From Legionella shakespearei DSM 23087 (GTDB lineage: Bacteria > Pseudomonadota > Gammaproteobacteria > Legionellales > Legionellaceae), in assembly GCF_000373765.1 (NCBI RefSeq), contig NZ_KB892426.1, forward strand, positions 124,001-188,000: a stretch of DNA of 64,000 nt, in the 5' to 3' direction. Below the pieces are notes generated by a model. That model was not told the DNA's origin, did no database searches, and saw only the letters and a list, made by a program, of their open reading frames with translations. Shown here piece by piece: positions 26,108 through 34,034 of this stretch. The translations under genes were made by a program, and so were the position numbers. The stretch's first letter is position 1. The number at the start of each line of letters is the position of its first letter.

Positions 26108-26128
26108 GAGAAAGAGTCTGGAATAAGC

Positions 26129-27241
26129 TTAACTCTCTTGTAAGGACTCAATAACCGCGCCTAAAAAGCGTGTTGCTTCGCCACCTGTTGCGGCTCTATG
26201 ATCAAAACTGAGTGATAAAGGCAGCAGATTATGGACTTCAACTTTGCCTTCACTGGTTGCAACAGCACCCTTGTACAGTCGTCCAACAGCTAATATAGAT
26301 ACCATAGGGGGTACTATGATTGGGCTTGCGAAACGACCTGCGAATTTACCAAAATTAGAGAGGGTTATCGTTGCACCCTTTAATTTATCAGCTGCTACAG
26401 AACGCTTGCTTACTGACTCTTTGAACTCATTGATGATTTTACGCAGTTCACTGTCGGAATGCTTTTCTGCATCATGAATTACAGGCACAAACAGCCCTTC
26501 GTCATTATCCATTGCCAGGCCAAGGTGTACCTCATCAAAGCATTGACGAGCACCATGTCGGGTATCAAACCAGGCATTTAGAGCGGGTTCTTTCTTCGTA
26601 GCATGCACAATAGCCTTGATAAGACGCACGGTAATATCTGTACCTGGCTTCCAGTTGTTGATATCCGCTTCATCAAAAATACTGACAGGAACGACTTCTG
26701 CGTGCGACTGCACCATGCTGTTGAGCATAGCACGTCTTACACCACGTAATGGCTCATAGCCAACAGGAAGTTGTGCGTTTTTATCGGCTTGAGCTTGCAC
26801 GTCATTACGAGTAATCACACCATGCTCGCCAGTGCCTTTCAACAGGTTCAAATCAACGCCCAGTTTCTTAGCTAACATACGCACTGCGGGAGTTGTTTTA
26901 ACTCTGTTTTGGCTGGAATGAGAGCCAATAATGAAATTGTCTTCAGTTATTTCTGTGCTTTCTTCCAGATTACCAACAACAGTTCCTTTGTCAGCAGGTT
27001 TAGCGCTGGTTGAAGCAAAGGCAACCAAAGGCTCGCCAGTTTTAATCACATCACCGGGTTTACCGAACAGCTTTTCAATAGTACCACTTTGTGGACAAGG
27101 TACATCTACTACGGCCTTAGCTGTCTCCATAGAAACTAAAGGTTGATCTGCTTTTACAGTATCGCCTTCTTTGACAAACCATTCATGAATTTCAGCATCA
27201 GGTAATCCTTCACCTAAATCAGGTAGATTAAAAATATTCAT
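26129..27241 (-). CDS. pdhC: 2-oxoacid dehydrogenase E2 (dihydrolipoamide acyltransferase)
   Basis: The 370-residue E2 has one lipoyl domain (lipoyl Lys in SMETAKAVVDVP, about residue 43). A peripheral-subunit-binding domain follows (TTPAVRMLAKKLGVDLNLLK GTGEHGVITRNDV, about residues 115-147), then the catalytic domain. The catalytic motif reads SFDHRAATGGEA: the His is present, but the Asp of the classical HxxxDG is Thr. It ends the pdhABC cluster, 2 bases after pdhB. No E3 gene follows. Confidence 0.93.
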   Translation of the reverse strand: MNIFNLPDLGEGLPDAEIHEWFVKEGDTVKADQPLVSMETAKAVVDVPCPQSGTIEKLFGKPGDVIKTGEPLVAFASTSAKPADKGTVVGNLEESTEITEDNFIIGSHSSQNRVKTTPAVRMLAKKLGVDLNLLKGTGEHGVITRNDVQAQADKNAQLPVGYEPLRGVRRAMLNSMVQSHAEVVPVSIFDEADINNWKPGTDITVRLIKAIVHATKKEPALNAWFDTRHGARQCFDEVHLGLAMDNDEGLFVPVIHDAEKHSDSELRKIINEFKESVSKRSVAADKLKGATITLSNFGKFAGRFASPIIVPPMVSILAVGRLYKGAVATSEGKVEVHNLLPLSLSFDHRAATGGEATRFLGAVIESLQES

Positions 27242-27243
27242 TA

Positions 27244-28218
27244 TTACTCCATTATGCTCATAACACTGTTTTTAATGCGTGCAACACTAGGTATATACTG
27301 CTTTTCAAGTTGAAAATAGGGCATTACCGTATCATAACCTGTGACACGTTGAACTGGCGCTAATAAATCTGCCATGCAACTTTCCATTATTTGTGCCGAA
27401 ATTTCTGCGCCTACGCCACAGGTTTTGGCTCCTTCATGAACGATGACGCAACGTCCGGTCTTTTCTACGGATGAAATAATGGTTTCAATATCTAAAGGTT
27501 TTATTGTAGCTACATCTATTACTTCACAGGAAATGCCTTCTTCGCCTAACTGTTTTGCAGCCTGAAGCGTTTCGTGCATGCTCGCCCCCCAGCTGACAAG
27601 CGTCAGATCATCGCCTTGTTGCAAGGTAAAGCATTTACCTAAAGGCAGAGCCTGACCATCATCAGCAACCGGTTGTTTTACCAGGCGATAAATTCGCTTG
27701 GGCTCTAAAAAAATAACCGGATCAGGATTACGCATGGCAGCCAGCAGCAACCCATAGGCGCGCTTGGGAGAAGAAGGTACTACTACCTGCAATCCAGGTA
27801 TGTGGGCAAATAAAGCCTCAGTACTTTCTGAATGATGTTCCGGTGCTCTGATACCGCCACCAAAAGGAGCGCGGAATACAATAGGACAATGTAAACGGCC
27901 GCGAGTTCTGTTTCGCATACGGGCTGCGTGGCAGATAATCTGATTCATCGCAGGGTAAATAAAGCCCATAAATTGAAATTCAGCAACAGGTTTTAATCCC
28001 TGTACTGACATACCCACCGCAAGACCTGCAATCATAGATTCAGCAAGAGGAGTATCGAATACTCTTTTTTCACCAAATCGCTCCTGTAAACCTACAGTCG
28101 CACGGAATACACCGCCATTTTTACCAACATCTTCTCCAAAAACGACTACGTTTTCGTCTTGAGCTAACTCATAAGCCAAAGCCTGAGTTACAGCTTCAAT
28201 TAAAGTAATATCAGGCAT
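27244..28218 (-). CDS. pdhB: Pyruvate dehydrogenase E1 beta subunit
   Basis: The 324-residue transketolase-like beta subunit has VVVFGEDVGKNGGVFRATVG LQERFG (about residues 23-48), PLAESMIAGLAVGMSVQGLK PVAEFQF and the C-terminal VIVHEGAKTCGVGAEISA. It makes the alpha2beta2 thiamine-diphosphate enzyme with PdhA, decarboxylating pyruvate, or possibly a branched-chain 2-oxoacid. Its start overlaps the pdhA stop by 8 bases. Confidence 0.94.
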   Translation of the reverse strand: MPDITLIEAVTQALAYELAQDENVVVFGEDVGKNGGVFRATVGLQERFGEKRVFDTPLAESMIAGLAVGMSVQGLKPVAEFQFMGFIYPAMNQIICHAARMRNRTRGRLHCPIVFRAPFGGGIRAPEHHSESTEALFAHIPGLQVVVPSSPKRAYGLLLAAMRNPDPVIFLEPKRIYRLVKQPVADDGQALPLGKCFTLQQGDDLTLVSWGASMHETLQAAKQLGEEGISCEVIDVATIKPLDIETIISSVEKTGRCVIVHEGAKTCGVGAEISAQIMESCMADLLAPVQRVTGYDTVMPYFQLEKQYIPSVARIKNSVMSIME

Positions 28219-29284
28219 GAGCTGCTTCCTCCATGGCTATTGCACGTTGTTCGACCAGATACTCAGGTAATTCAGCATAATGGTAATCAAAAATACTGCT
28301 TACAGGCTGAGGCACAGCATTCAGATATTCGTCTACAGCTTCTTCTACTTTTTCTGAGCATTCCATGACCAGCTTTTCTTCTTCATCAGATGACCAGATT
28401 TTATTTTCCACGAGGAAATGCTTAAACCGTGAAATAGGTTCTTTTGGTCTGGCCTGGTCTACTTCTTCAGAGGGTTGATAGCGAGTGGCATCATCAGCAG
28501 TAGTATGATCACACAAACGATAGGTTAAGGCTTCGATTAATGTTGGACCCTGGCCTGAACGCGCTTTTTCGATGGCATCACCAATAACCTGACGGGCGGC
28601 CAATATGTCATTACCGTCAATCTGTAAGCCGGTAAAACCTGCTGCTACTGCTTTTTGAGCTATAGTTTCAGTGCCTGTCTGTTTGTCTCGGGGAACTGAA
28701 ATAGCCCACTGATTGTTATTCACTACAAATACTATAGGGAGTTTCCATGTGCCGGCAACGTTGATGGCTTCATAAAAATCACCTTCAGAAGTACCGCCTT
28801 CACCAATGCAAACCACAGCAACACGAGGCTGATTTCTGTATTGGAATGCAAAGGCTACCCCTGCAGCATGCAAGCATTGGGACGCAATAGGTACACAAAT
28901 GGGTAAATCTTCTGAATCACAGGCAAATTTACTGCCGCGCTCATCTCCACCCCAGAAGGCGAGAATTTCAGACATTTTTACGCCACGTTGAAATTGGGCG
29001 GCATAATCTCTGTAATAGGGAACCAGAACATCTTCGGGACGCATTGCATGGCCAATTGCTGTTGAAATGGCTTCCTGACCGGTAATAGGCGCATAAGTAC
29101 CCATTTTTCCTGTCCGTTGTAATGCAATAGCCTTTTTATCAAAAGTACGTGTCAGCACCATTACTTTATATAATTCTTTCAGGGCTGAATGATCGGCAGC
29201 AAAAGGGGGCTTTTCTCCAGTCATCTCACCTTGTTCATTCAGATATTGCGTGTAGCTAATATCAAATTGAGCAACAGTTGTCAT
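28211..29284 (-). CDS. pdhA: Pyruvate dehydrogenase E1 alpha subunit
   Basis: The 357-residue subunit has the thiamine-diphosphate motif VVCIGEGGTSEGDFYEAINV and FVVNNNQWAIS (about residues 160-196), and the phosphorylation-loop-like YRLCDHTTADDATRYQ. ATG 29284 with AAGGAG upstream is chosen over the longer frame to 29326. Together with a one-lipoyl E2 this is the two-subunit-E1 type of complex, unlike the single-chain AceE of E. coli. Branched-chain 2-oxoacid specificity cannot be excluded. Confidence 0.93.
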   Translation of the reverse strand: MTTVAQFDISYTQYLNEQGEMTGEKPPFAADHSALKELYKVMVLTRTFDKKAIALQRTGKMGTYAPITGQEAISTAIGHAMRPEDVLVPYYRDYAAQFQRGVKMSEILAFWGGDERGSKFACDSEDLPICVPIASQCLHAAGVAFAFQYRNQPRVAVVCIGEGGTSEGDFYEAINVAGTWKLPIVFVVNNNQWAISVPRDKQTGTETIAQKAVAAGFTGLQIDGNDILAARQVIGDAIEKARSGQGPTLIEALTYRLCDHTTADDATRYQPSEEVDQARPKEPISRFKHFLVENKIWSSDEEEKLVMECSEKVEEAVDEYLNAVPQPVSSIFDYHYAELPEYLVEQRAIAMEEAAHA

Positions 29285-29379
29285 TACATGGCTCCTTGTC
29301 GATAAACGATGCCATAGAATACTCACAAATTAATTGAAAAACCAGTAAATTAATGTGAGTTATGGATAAGAATATTGAT

Positions 29380-29498
29380 TTACTTCGATGCCGTTCGGGC
29401 TGAGGAGAGGCGCTAGCCTTGTCTCGAAGCCTTAGCACCATGTCAAGGCTTCGAGACAGCGCTATCGCGCTTCCTCAGCCCGAACGGCATCGAAGTAA
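29380..29498. repeat. 119-bp palindrome, family E-prime (TTACTTCGATGCCGTTCGG)
   Basis: Arms TTACTTCGATGCCGTTCGGG then CTGAGGA, and TTGTCTCGAAGCCTT, are matched in reverse on the right to CATCGAAGTAA. The core GCCGTTCGGGCTGAGGA and GTCTCGAAGC is related to the units of the array at 24911. One arm with the same outer flank (GTTTTATCCAGTCG) is also found at 16336. It lies in the 314-base gap between the pdhA start and the upstream minus-strand gene; the rest of the gap shows no gene. Confidence 0.88.
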
Positions 29499-29598
29499 CG
29501 ACTGGATAAAACACTCTTGTTATCAATAACTCGTTAAATTAAGACGTTAAAATCAAGTTCACAAATCAAGCGAATGCAGATGTGTGTTTTGCCTTATT

Positions 29599-31158
29599 TT
29601 ATGGCGACATGGTTGAAGTTGTTTGAGAACTGCTGTCAACTGCCATGGTACTTAACAATTTTGGTAAATGATCTGCAGTCAGACTTTTAATCGCTTCGAT
29701 TGCCAGTTGCTTCCATGTTTCCGGATGCTTGCGCTCCTGTTTCATTCTAATTGTCTGTAGACTTGCTGTCTTTAATTTTTCTTCTAACAGAGCATGCCAT
29801 TCCTGATGTAAATGAAGATTCGTATCATTAGTTTTTATCGTATGGGAAATCCATTGTGATGCTGGCTTTAACTTGTCTCCATCTGTATAGTCTCTTAAAT
29901 CAGATATTATTTCACTGATGATTTCATTTATAAATTCATCGATGCTTTGATCTTCCAGATTGGCTTGAACTGTTGCCGGGCAGTTACTCAAAAGCATTAG
30001 TCTCAGCGAATACAGTCTGGGGGGAACGCCCTGGATCAAGTGTTCAGGAACACGATGTTCTGTATCCAGACGGTTCATTGCGTATTTGAGTGTGGTTTTA
30101 CTCAACTGTAATGCTTTTATTTTAATCAAGAGAAGACTGAAATCAATATGTCCACCCTGAACACAGGTCTTCAGGTTGAATTTACTGAAATCATGATACA
30201 TCAGTCCCGTACATACCACTAATTCTTTCAGTTGGTCCAGTAATGGCACTAATTTATTATGATGAATCTGTAAATGCTTTTTGAACTCTTCAAGCCAGTG
30301 AGCTAACTCAGGATTGGGGTCTTGTAATGGAACGTCTGTATCTTCTATGAAATACAATAAGCCATTCATCATTCTTCGTGCATAAATTTCCCTTAACTTA
30401 TAATTATCGGGAATATGCATTGGCCCCGATTCTTCGAAAAGAGTGTCTTTGAGGTTATAAGTGTCATTTGCCATTGTTGCTAATATTGTTTTCAAGAAGA
30501 ATTCGTTGACACTTTTAGGAGGCTCTTCTCCTTTGCGGAACGTTTGTAGCGAGGGAATAATAAACTCTTCGAATACAGTGCGAATCAGATGCATTTGCTT
30601 CTGGCGTAAATGATAATAATCCACATCTTGTATGACTTTAAGGGCGAGATTAAGAGAGCCTGGTGAATGGATTCTCAGTTTTGTTAATAAAGCCAAAGTC
30701 GCCAGGTTGTTTTCAGGAAGTCCCTGCTCATAAACCAGTGTGGCTCCACGATGATTTTCAAGCAAGTGATCCAGTGACAGCAGCTGAGCTCTCAGATTAG
30801 ATGTTGAGCTGGATCGGTCTTGTTGTGGTGCTGCCATGATGGCCGTGGGTATCTCGGAGCTACTGTGAGGGTGAACAGGAAAAAATCCAGGCGTCCCTGA
30901 TTTTTTTAAGCCATCACGCAGCAGGGTTGGTGAGTAAGGATGTCTTTTTGAAAAGTTATCAACATGGCTAATAGTGGCAACCCCATCTTTGATTTCTATT
31001 CCTATCACATCTCTTAATGTGTCATTTACTAAATCACGATCTAATGTATTATTGTTCCCGGCTGTTTGATAAAGACATGTGGCGGAATTACCTCCTTCGG
31101 GGTAAGCCCATAATATTTGTTTGTTTTGAAAGGCTAGATTTTGAAAATAAATATACAT
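29599..31158 (-). CDS. Orphan 519-residue protein, possible effector
   Basis: I do not recognise a domain. The protein is mainly helical and soluble, with no signal peptide. It contains a charged helical region (FEEFIIPSLQTFRKGEEPPK, about residue 195) and many Leu-rich helices, and ends in a Ser/Thr-rich tail (VDSSSQTTSTMSP). Start ATG 31158 is chosen because a promoter at 31192-31219 would begin transcription after the two more upstream ATGs. It is a single gene with its own promoter, divergent from pabB. Size, lack of known domains and the polar tail are compatible with a Dot/Icm substrate, but nothing here proves it. Confidence 0.8.
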   Translation of the reverse strand: MYIYFQNLAFQNKQILWAYPEGGNSATCLYQTAGNNNTLDRDLVNDTLRDVIGIEIKDGVATISHVDNFSKRHPYSPTLLRDGLKKSGTPGFFPVHPHSSSEIPTAIMAAPQQDRSSSTSNLRAQLLSLDHLLENHRGATLVYEQGLPENNLATLALLTKLRIHSPGSLNLALKVIQDVDYYHLRQKQMHLIRTVFEEFIIPSLQTFRKGEEPPKSVNEFFLKTILATMANDTYNLKDTLFEESGPMHIPDNYKLREIYARRMMNGLLYFIEDTDVPLQDPNPELAHWLEEFKKHLQIHHNKLVPLLDQLKELVVCTGLMYHDFSKFNLKTCVQGGHIDFSLLLIKIKALQLSKTTLKYAMNRLDTEHRVPEHLIQGVPPRLYSLRLMLLSNCPATVQANLEDQSIDEFINEIISEIISDLRDYTDGDKLKPASQWISHTIKTNDTNLHLHQEWHALLEEKLKTASLQTIRMKQERKHPETWKQLAIEAIKSLTADHLPKLLSTMAVDSSSQTTSTMSP

Positions 31159-31191
31159 GAGCTTACAACAAATAAAGATTTTAGAACGTAT

Positions 31192-31219
31192 ATTGTACAT
31201 TTTATTTACTTTTTGTAAA
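31192..31219 (-). promoter_or_regulatory. Promoter of the 519-residue orphan gene
   Basis: On the minus strand TTTACA (31214-31219) and TACAAT (31192-31197) are 16 bases apart. Transcription would begin near 31185, which decides the start codon at 31158. Confidence 0.6.
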
Positions 31220-31257
31220 GAACTATTCAACATAAAATACTATTTTTAGGAGAAAAT

Positions 31258-32580
31258 TTGTCCAAAAGTACAATGCATTCACTGGATTATCCTGTTTTTT
31301 TGCAAAATATATATCAAAATTTCTCAAATTTATCTGGTTTTGTGCTTTTGGAAAGCACTGATAAAACTCGTGGTCGTTATGATATGTTTAGTGCATATCC
31401 TTATGACAGGATTGTTCTTGGGAATGATGCACCTGATGTATCTGCCTTTATAGAACATTTTAAAAAAAGGTTGGCTGTCAGAGAATCTGTTGGTGATCTG
31501 CCGTTTCAGGGTGGCGCCATAGGTTATATAGCGTATGATTTTGGCGCCAGGTTATTAGGTATTGAGTCTCCTGTTCAGGATACTCTGGAAGATATGCCTT
31601 TAGTAGATTTGGGATTGTATGATTGGGCAATAATAGTAGATCATTACCTGAAAAGGGTAACCTTGTTTTCTGCAAACGAACACCCGTCGACACCGGGAAT
31701 TCTGGAAGAGATCATGTGGTTATGGAAAAAAGCGGACAGTTTGAGGGTAACTGCCCGTTTGGATAGTGAGTTTTTGCCTTTAATTTCAAAAATTGAGTAT
31801 AAAGCTTCGTTTGATGCCATTCACAGCAGTCTGAAAGAGGGAAGAGCATATCAGGTTAATTTCACTCAACCATTTCATGCGGTTTTTGAAGGCAACGCAT
31901 GGGCACTCTATCAGAAGATAGGACTTAAAAATCCTGTTCCCTTTTCGGCATTCATGAGAACAAATGACGCCGATATTCTTAGTTTTTCTCCTGAACGTTT
32001 TTTAATGCATGACAACGGCTATTTACTGACATCACCTATTAAGGGAAGCATAGGACGTTCTTTAAATCCTGAGGATGATGAACAATTGAAGCATCAACTG
32101 CATTCCTCAGATAAAAATCGTGCTGAAAATATTATGATAGTTGATTTGCTGCGCAATGATCTGAGTAAAATTGCGAAACCGGGTTCTGTGCATGTTTCCA
32201 GTCTTTGTGAGGTGCAAAGTTTTAGTGCGGTACATCATTTGGTAAGCGATGTTGAGGCGCTTTGCCGTCCGGAGTTTCATTTCAGTGAGCCTTTTTTTTC
32301 CTGTTTTCCTGGCGGGTCTATCACCGGCGCTCCCAAGATTGAAGCAATGAAAATCATTCAGGAGCAAGAACGCTATGCGCGCGGAATTTATTGCGGAAGT
32401 ATTGCTTATTTTTCCCATCATGGGCGCTTCGACAGCAACATCGCTATTCGTACCATTACGGCCAAAGAGGGCATCCTGCATTTGGCAGCAGGTGGAGGCA
32501 TAGTTATTGACTCGCAATGGGAAGATGAATATCGTGAATGTTATACCAAAATTACAGCGATAATTAATGGACTTAAATAA
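31258..32580 (+). CDS. pabB: Aminodeoxychorismate synthase component I
   Basis: The 440-residue chorismate-using enzyme makes 4-amino-4-deoxychorismate for folate. Visible marks are AYQVNFTQPF (about residues 197-206), SFSPERFL, TSPIKGSIGR, ENIMIVDLLRNDLSKIA (about 291-307), FPGGSITGAPKIEAM and the end GGGIVIDSQWEDEYRE CYTK. These fit PabB better than TrpE. The start is TTG 31258: AGGAGA lies 4 bases before it, too far from the ATG at 31273. Its stop overlaps the next gene by 14 bases. Confidence 0.93.
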   Translation: MSKSTMHSLDYPVFLQNIYQNFSNLSGFVLLESTDKTRGRYDMFSAYPYDRIVLGNDAPDVSAFIEHFKKRLAVRESVGDLPFQGGAIGYIAYDFGARLLGIESPVQDTLEDMPLVDLGLYDWAIIVDHYLKRVTLFSANEHPSTPGILEEIMWLWKKADSLRVTARLDSEFLPLISKIEYKASFDAIHSSLKEGRAYQVNFTQPFHAVFEGNAWALYQKIGLKNPVPFSAFMRTNDADILSFSPERFLMHDNGYLLTSPIKGSIGRSLNPEDDEQLKHQLHSSDKNRAENIMIVDLLRNDLSKIAKPGSVHVSSLCEVQSFSAVHHLVSDVEALCRPEFHFSEPFFSCFPGGSITGAPKIEAMKIIQEQERYARGIYCGSIAYFSHHGRFDSNIAIRTITAKEGILHLAAGGGIVIDSQWEDEYRECYTKITAIINGLK

Positions 32581-33076
32581 AGCGAATAAAACAACAGCAG
32601 TTGAATCAGCAGTTATGGTTTTGCATGAACTGTCTACAGATTCTTTGATATTGACCAGACGCAATGACCAATTACGTCATCATCCTGGTGAAATAAGTTT
32701 TCCTGGCGGGGTAAGGGAGGAACAAGATCATAGCCTTTATGATACTGCATTGAGAGAGCTTTATGAGGAACTCAATATTGATAAAGAAAGATTAATGCCT
32801 GTAAAAGCTCTTGAAGTGGAAAGAACCCTGAATGGAATTCTGATTTATCCCTGGCTCGCTACTATAGAAGCCATCCACCCTTACTCTATGAATATTCAGG
32901 AAGTGACTGCAATTGTTTCTGTTCCCTTTAATCTGGTGAAACAGGCAAGTAACTACCGTGACATTCGTGTTGAACGTCACGGCCTGCATTTTAAGAGTTG
33001 TCAATTCATCCCTTATGAGGGAATCATCTGGGGAGCTACTGCTCGAATTATGAAACAACTGATTGACTATAAATAG
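32567..33076 (+). CDS. Nudix hydrolase, CoA pyrophosphatase type
   Basis: The 169-residue protein carries the CoA-pyrophosphatase pattern LILTRRNDQLRHHPGEISFP GG (about residues 27-48), running into the Nudix box GGVREEQDHSLYDTALRELY EELNI. This matches the YeaB/NudL subfamily, which cleaves CoA to phosphopantetheine and 3',5'-ADP. It overlaps pabB, as nudL neighbours pabB in E. coli, supporting the assignment. Confidence 0.9.
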   Translation: MDLNKANKTTAVESAVMVLHELSTDSLILTRRNDQLRHHPGEISFPGGVREEQDHSLYDTALRELYEELNIDKERLMPVKALEVERTLNGILIYPWLATIEAIHPYSMNIQEVTAIVSVPFNLVKQASNYRDIRVERHGLHFKSCQFIPYEGIIWGATARIMKQLIDYK

Positions 33077-33151
33077 TTACTTTGTCCTTGATTTGTACAA
33101 AATAATTTTATGTGCCATGCTTACTATGGAATAATTAATAATGGTAAGTAT

Positions 33152-33871
33152 ATGAAGCTATTCGTTCTTTGTTGCTGTGCCTTATTATTGTATACAACCT
33201 CGCATGCCCAGACTCTGGTTATTGGTTCATCCAAATTTAATCCCCCCTTCGAAACCTGGGCTGATCACAGCAGTATGATGTATGGTTTTGATTTTGATTT
33301 GATGACTGAAATATGCAAACGACTGAAAGTGAAGTGTGAATTTAAACCTTATGCTTTTGATGATCTGTTTGATGCTTTGAAAAAGCAGAAGGTTGATGTG
33401 GTGATTTCCTCTATGATTATTACCGAAGGCAGAAAGGAAAAGTATCTGTTTAGTCTGCCGTATTTGGCAAGCAATGCCCAATATTTTGCCAACAGCAGTT
33501 CCAAATTGCAGGATCCGGATGATCTGTATGGAAAGAAAATTGGTGTTCGTGCTGCTACTGCATACAGCCTGTTGGTTGAGTCGGAAAACAGGAAAAATAA
33601 AATTGTGTATTACGATGAACTGGAAGACATGTTTCTCGGCCTGAAAAATAATGAAATCGATGCTGCTATTATGGATTACGAATCAGTAAAATACTGGATA
33701 GCGATAACCCCAGGAATTTATAAGCTAATTGGCGGAAAGATTCCTATTGGTGAGGGCTATGCGATTATGACCAATAAGGGTGAGGAAAATCTGATAAGGG
33801 CTATTAATCGTATTATTCTGGACATCGAAACCGATGGTACTTTTTTACGTATTTATTCACAATATTTTTAG
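33152..33871 (+). CDS. Periplasmic amino-acid-type solute-binding protein
   Basis: The 239-residue protein has a signal peptide (MKLFVLCCCALLLYTTSHAQ) and a type-3 periplasmic binding domain: LVIGSSKFNPPFETW, MYGFDFDLMTEICKRLKVKC, FDDLFDALKKQKVDVVISSM and a late KIGVRAATAY. It would bind a polar amino acid such as arginine or glutamine. No permease or ATPase gene is adjacent. ATG 33152 is chosen because it opens the signal peptide; the ribosome site is weak. Confidence 0.88.
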   Translation: MKLFVLCCCALLLYTTSHAQTLVIGSSKFNPPFETWADHSSMMYGFDFDLMTEICKRLKVKCEFKPYAFDDLFDALKKQKVDVVISSMIITEGRKEKYLFSLPYLASNAQYFANSSSKLQDPDDLYGKKIGVRAATAYSLLVESENRKNKIVYYDELEDMFLGLKNNEIDAAIMDYESVKYWIAITPGIYKLIGGKIPIGEGYAIMTNKGEENLIRAINRIILDIETDGTFLRIYSQYF

Positions 33872-33897
33872 TGTGATCGTGTGCTCCGCACGGACTC

Positions 33898-33930
33898 GTA
33901 GCCCGTATTAGGCGTAGCCGTAATACGGGA
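33898..33930 (+). repeat. REP-like element, family D
   Basis: GTAGCCCGTATTAGGCGTAG then CCGTAATACGGGA: GTAG head plus the CCCGTATTA/TAATACGGG stem. It lies 26 bases after the solute-binding protein gene in a convergent junction. Confidence 0.85.
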
Positions 33931-33949
33931 ATAAGCTCATTGCTACAAC

Positions 33950-34026
33950 GATCCCGGCTGCAAGCAGACCGGGCTAGCCCTGGCGTGGCACGGTACCATA
34001 TTCCGATCCTCGTCGTCCTGATGACG
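33950..34026 (-). repeat. Family C element with decayed neighbours
   Basis: Bases 33950-33977 are a reversed family C unit (GATCCCGGCTGCAAGCAGAC then CGGGCTAG). Bases 33978-33994 read CCTGGCGTGGCACGGTA, a module also found next to family C at 39940. Bases 34000-34026 (GATCCTCGTCGTCCTGATGA) look like a remnant of a family B arm. The cluster ends 8 bases from the fadD stop. Confidence 0.7.
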
Positions 34027-34034
34027 GGGATCTG

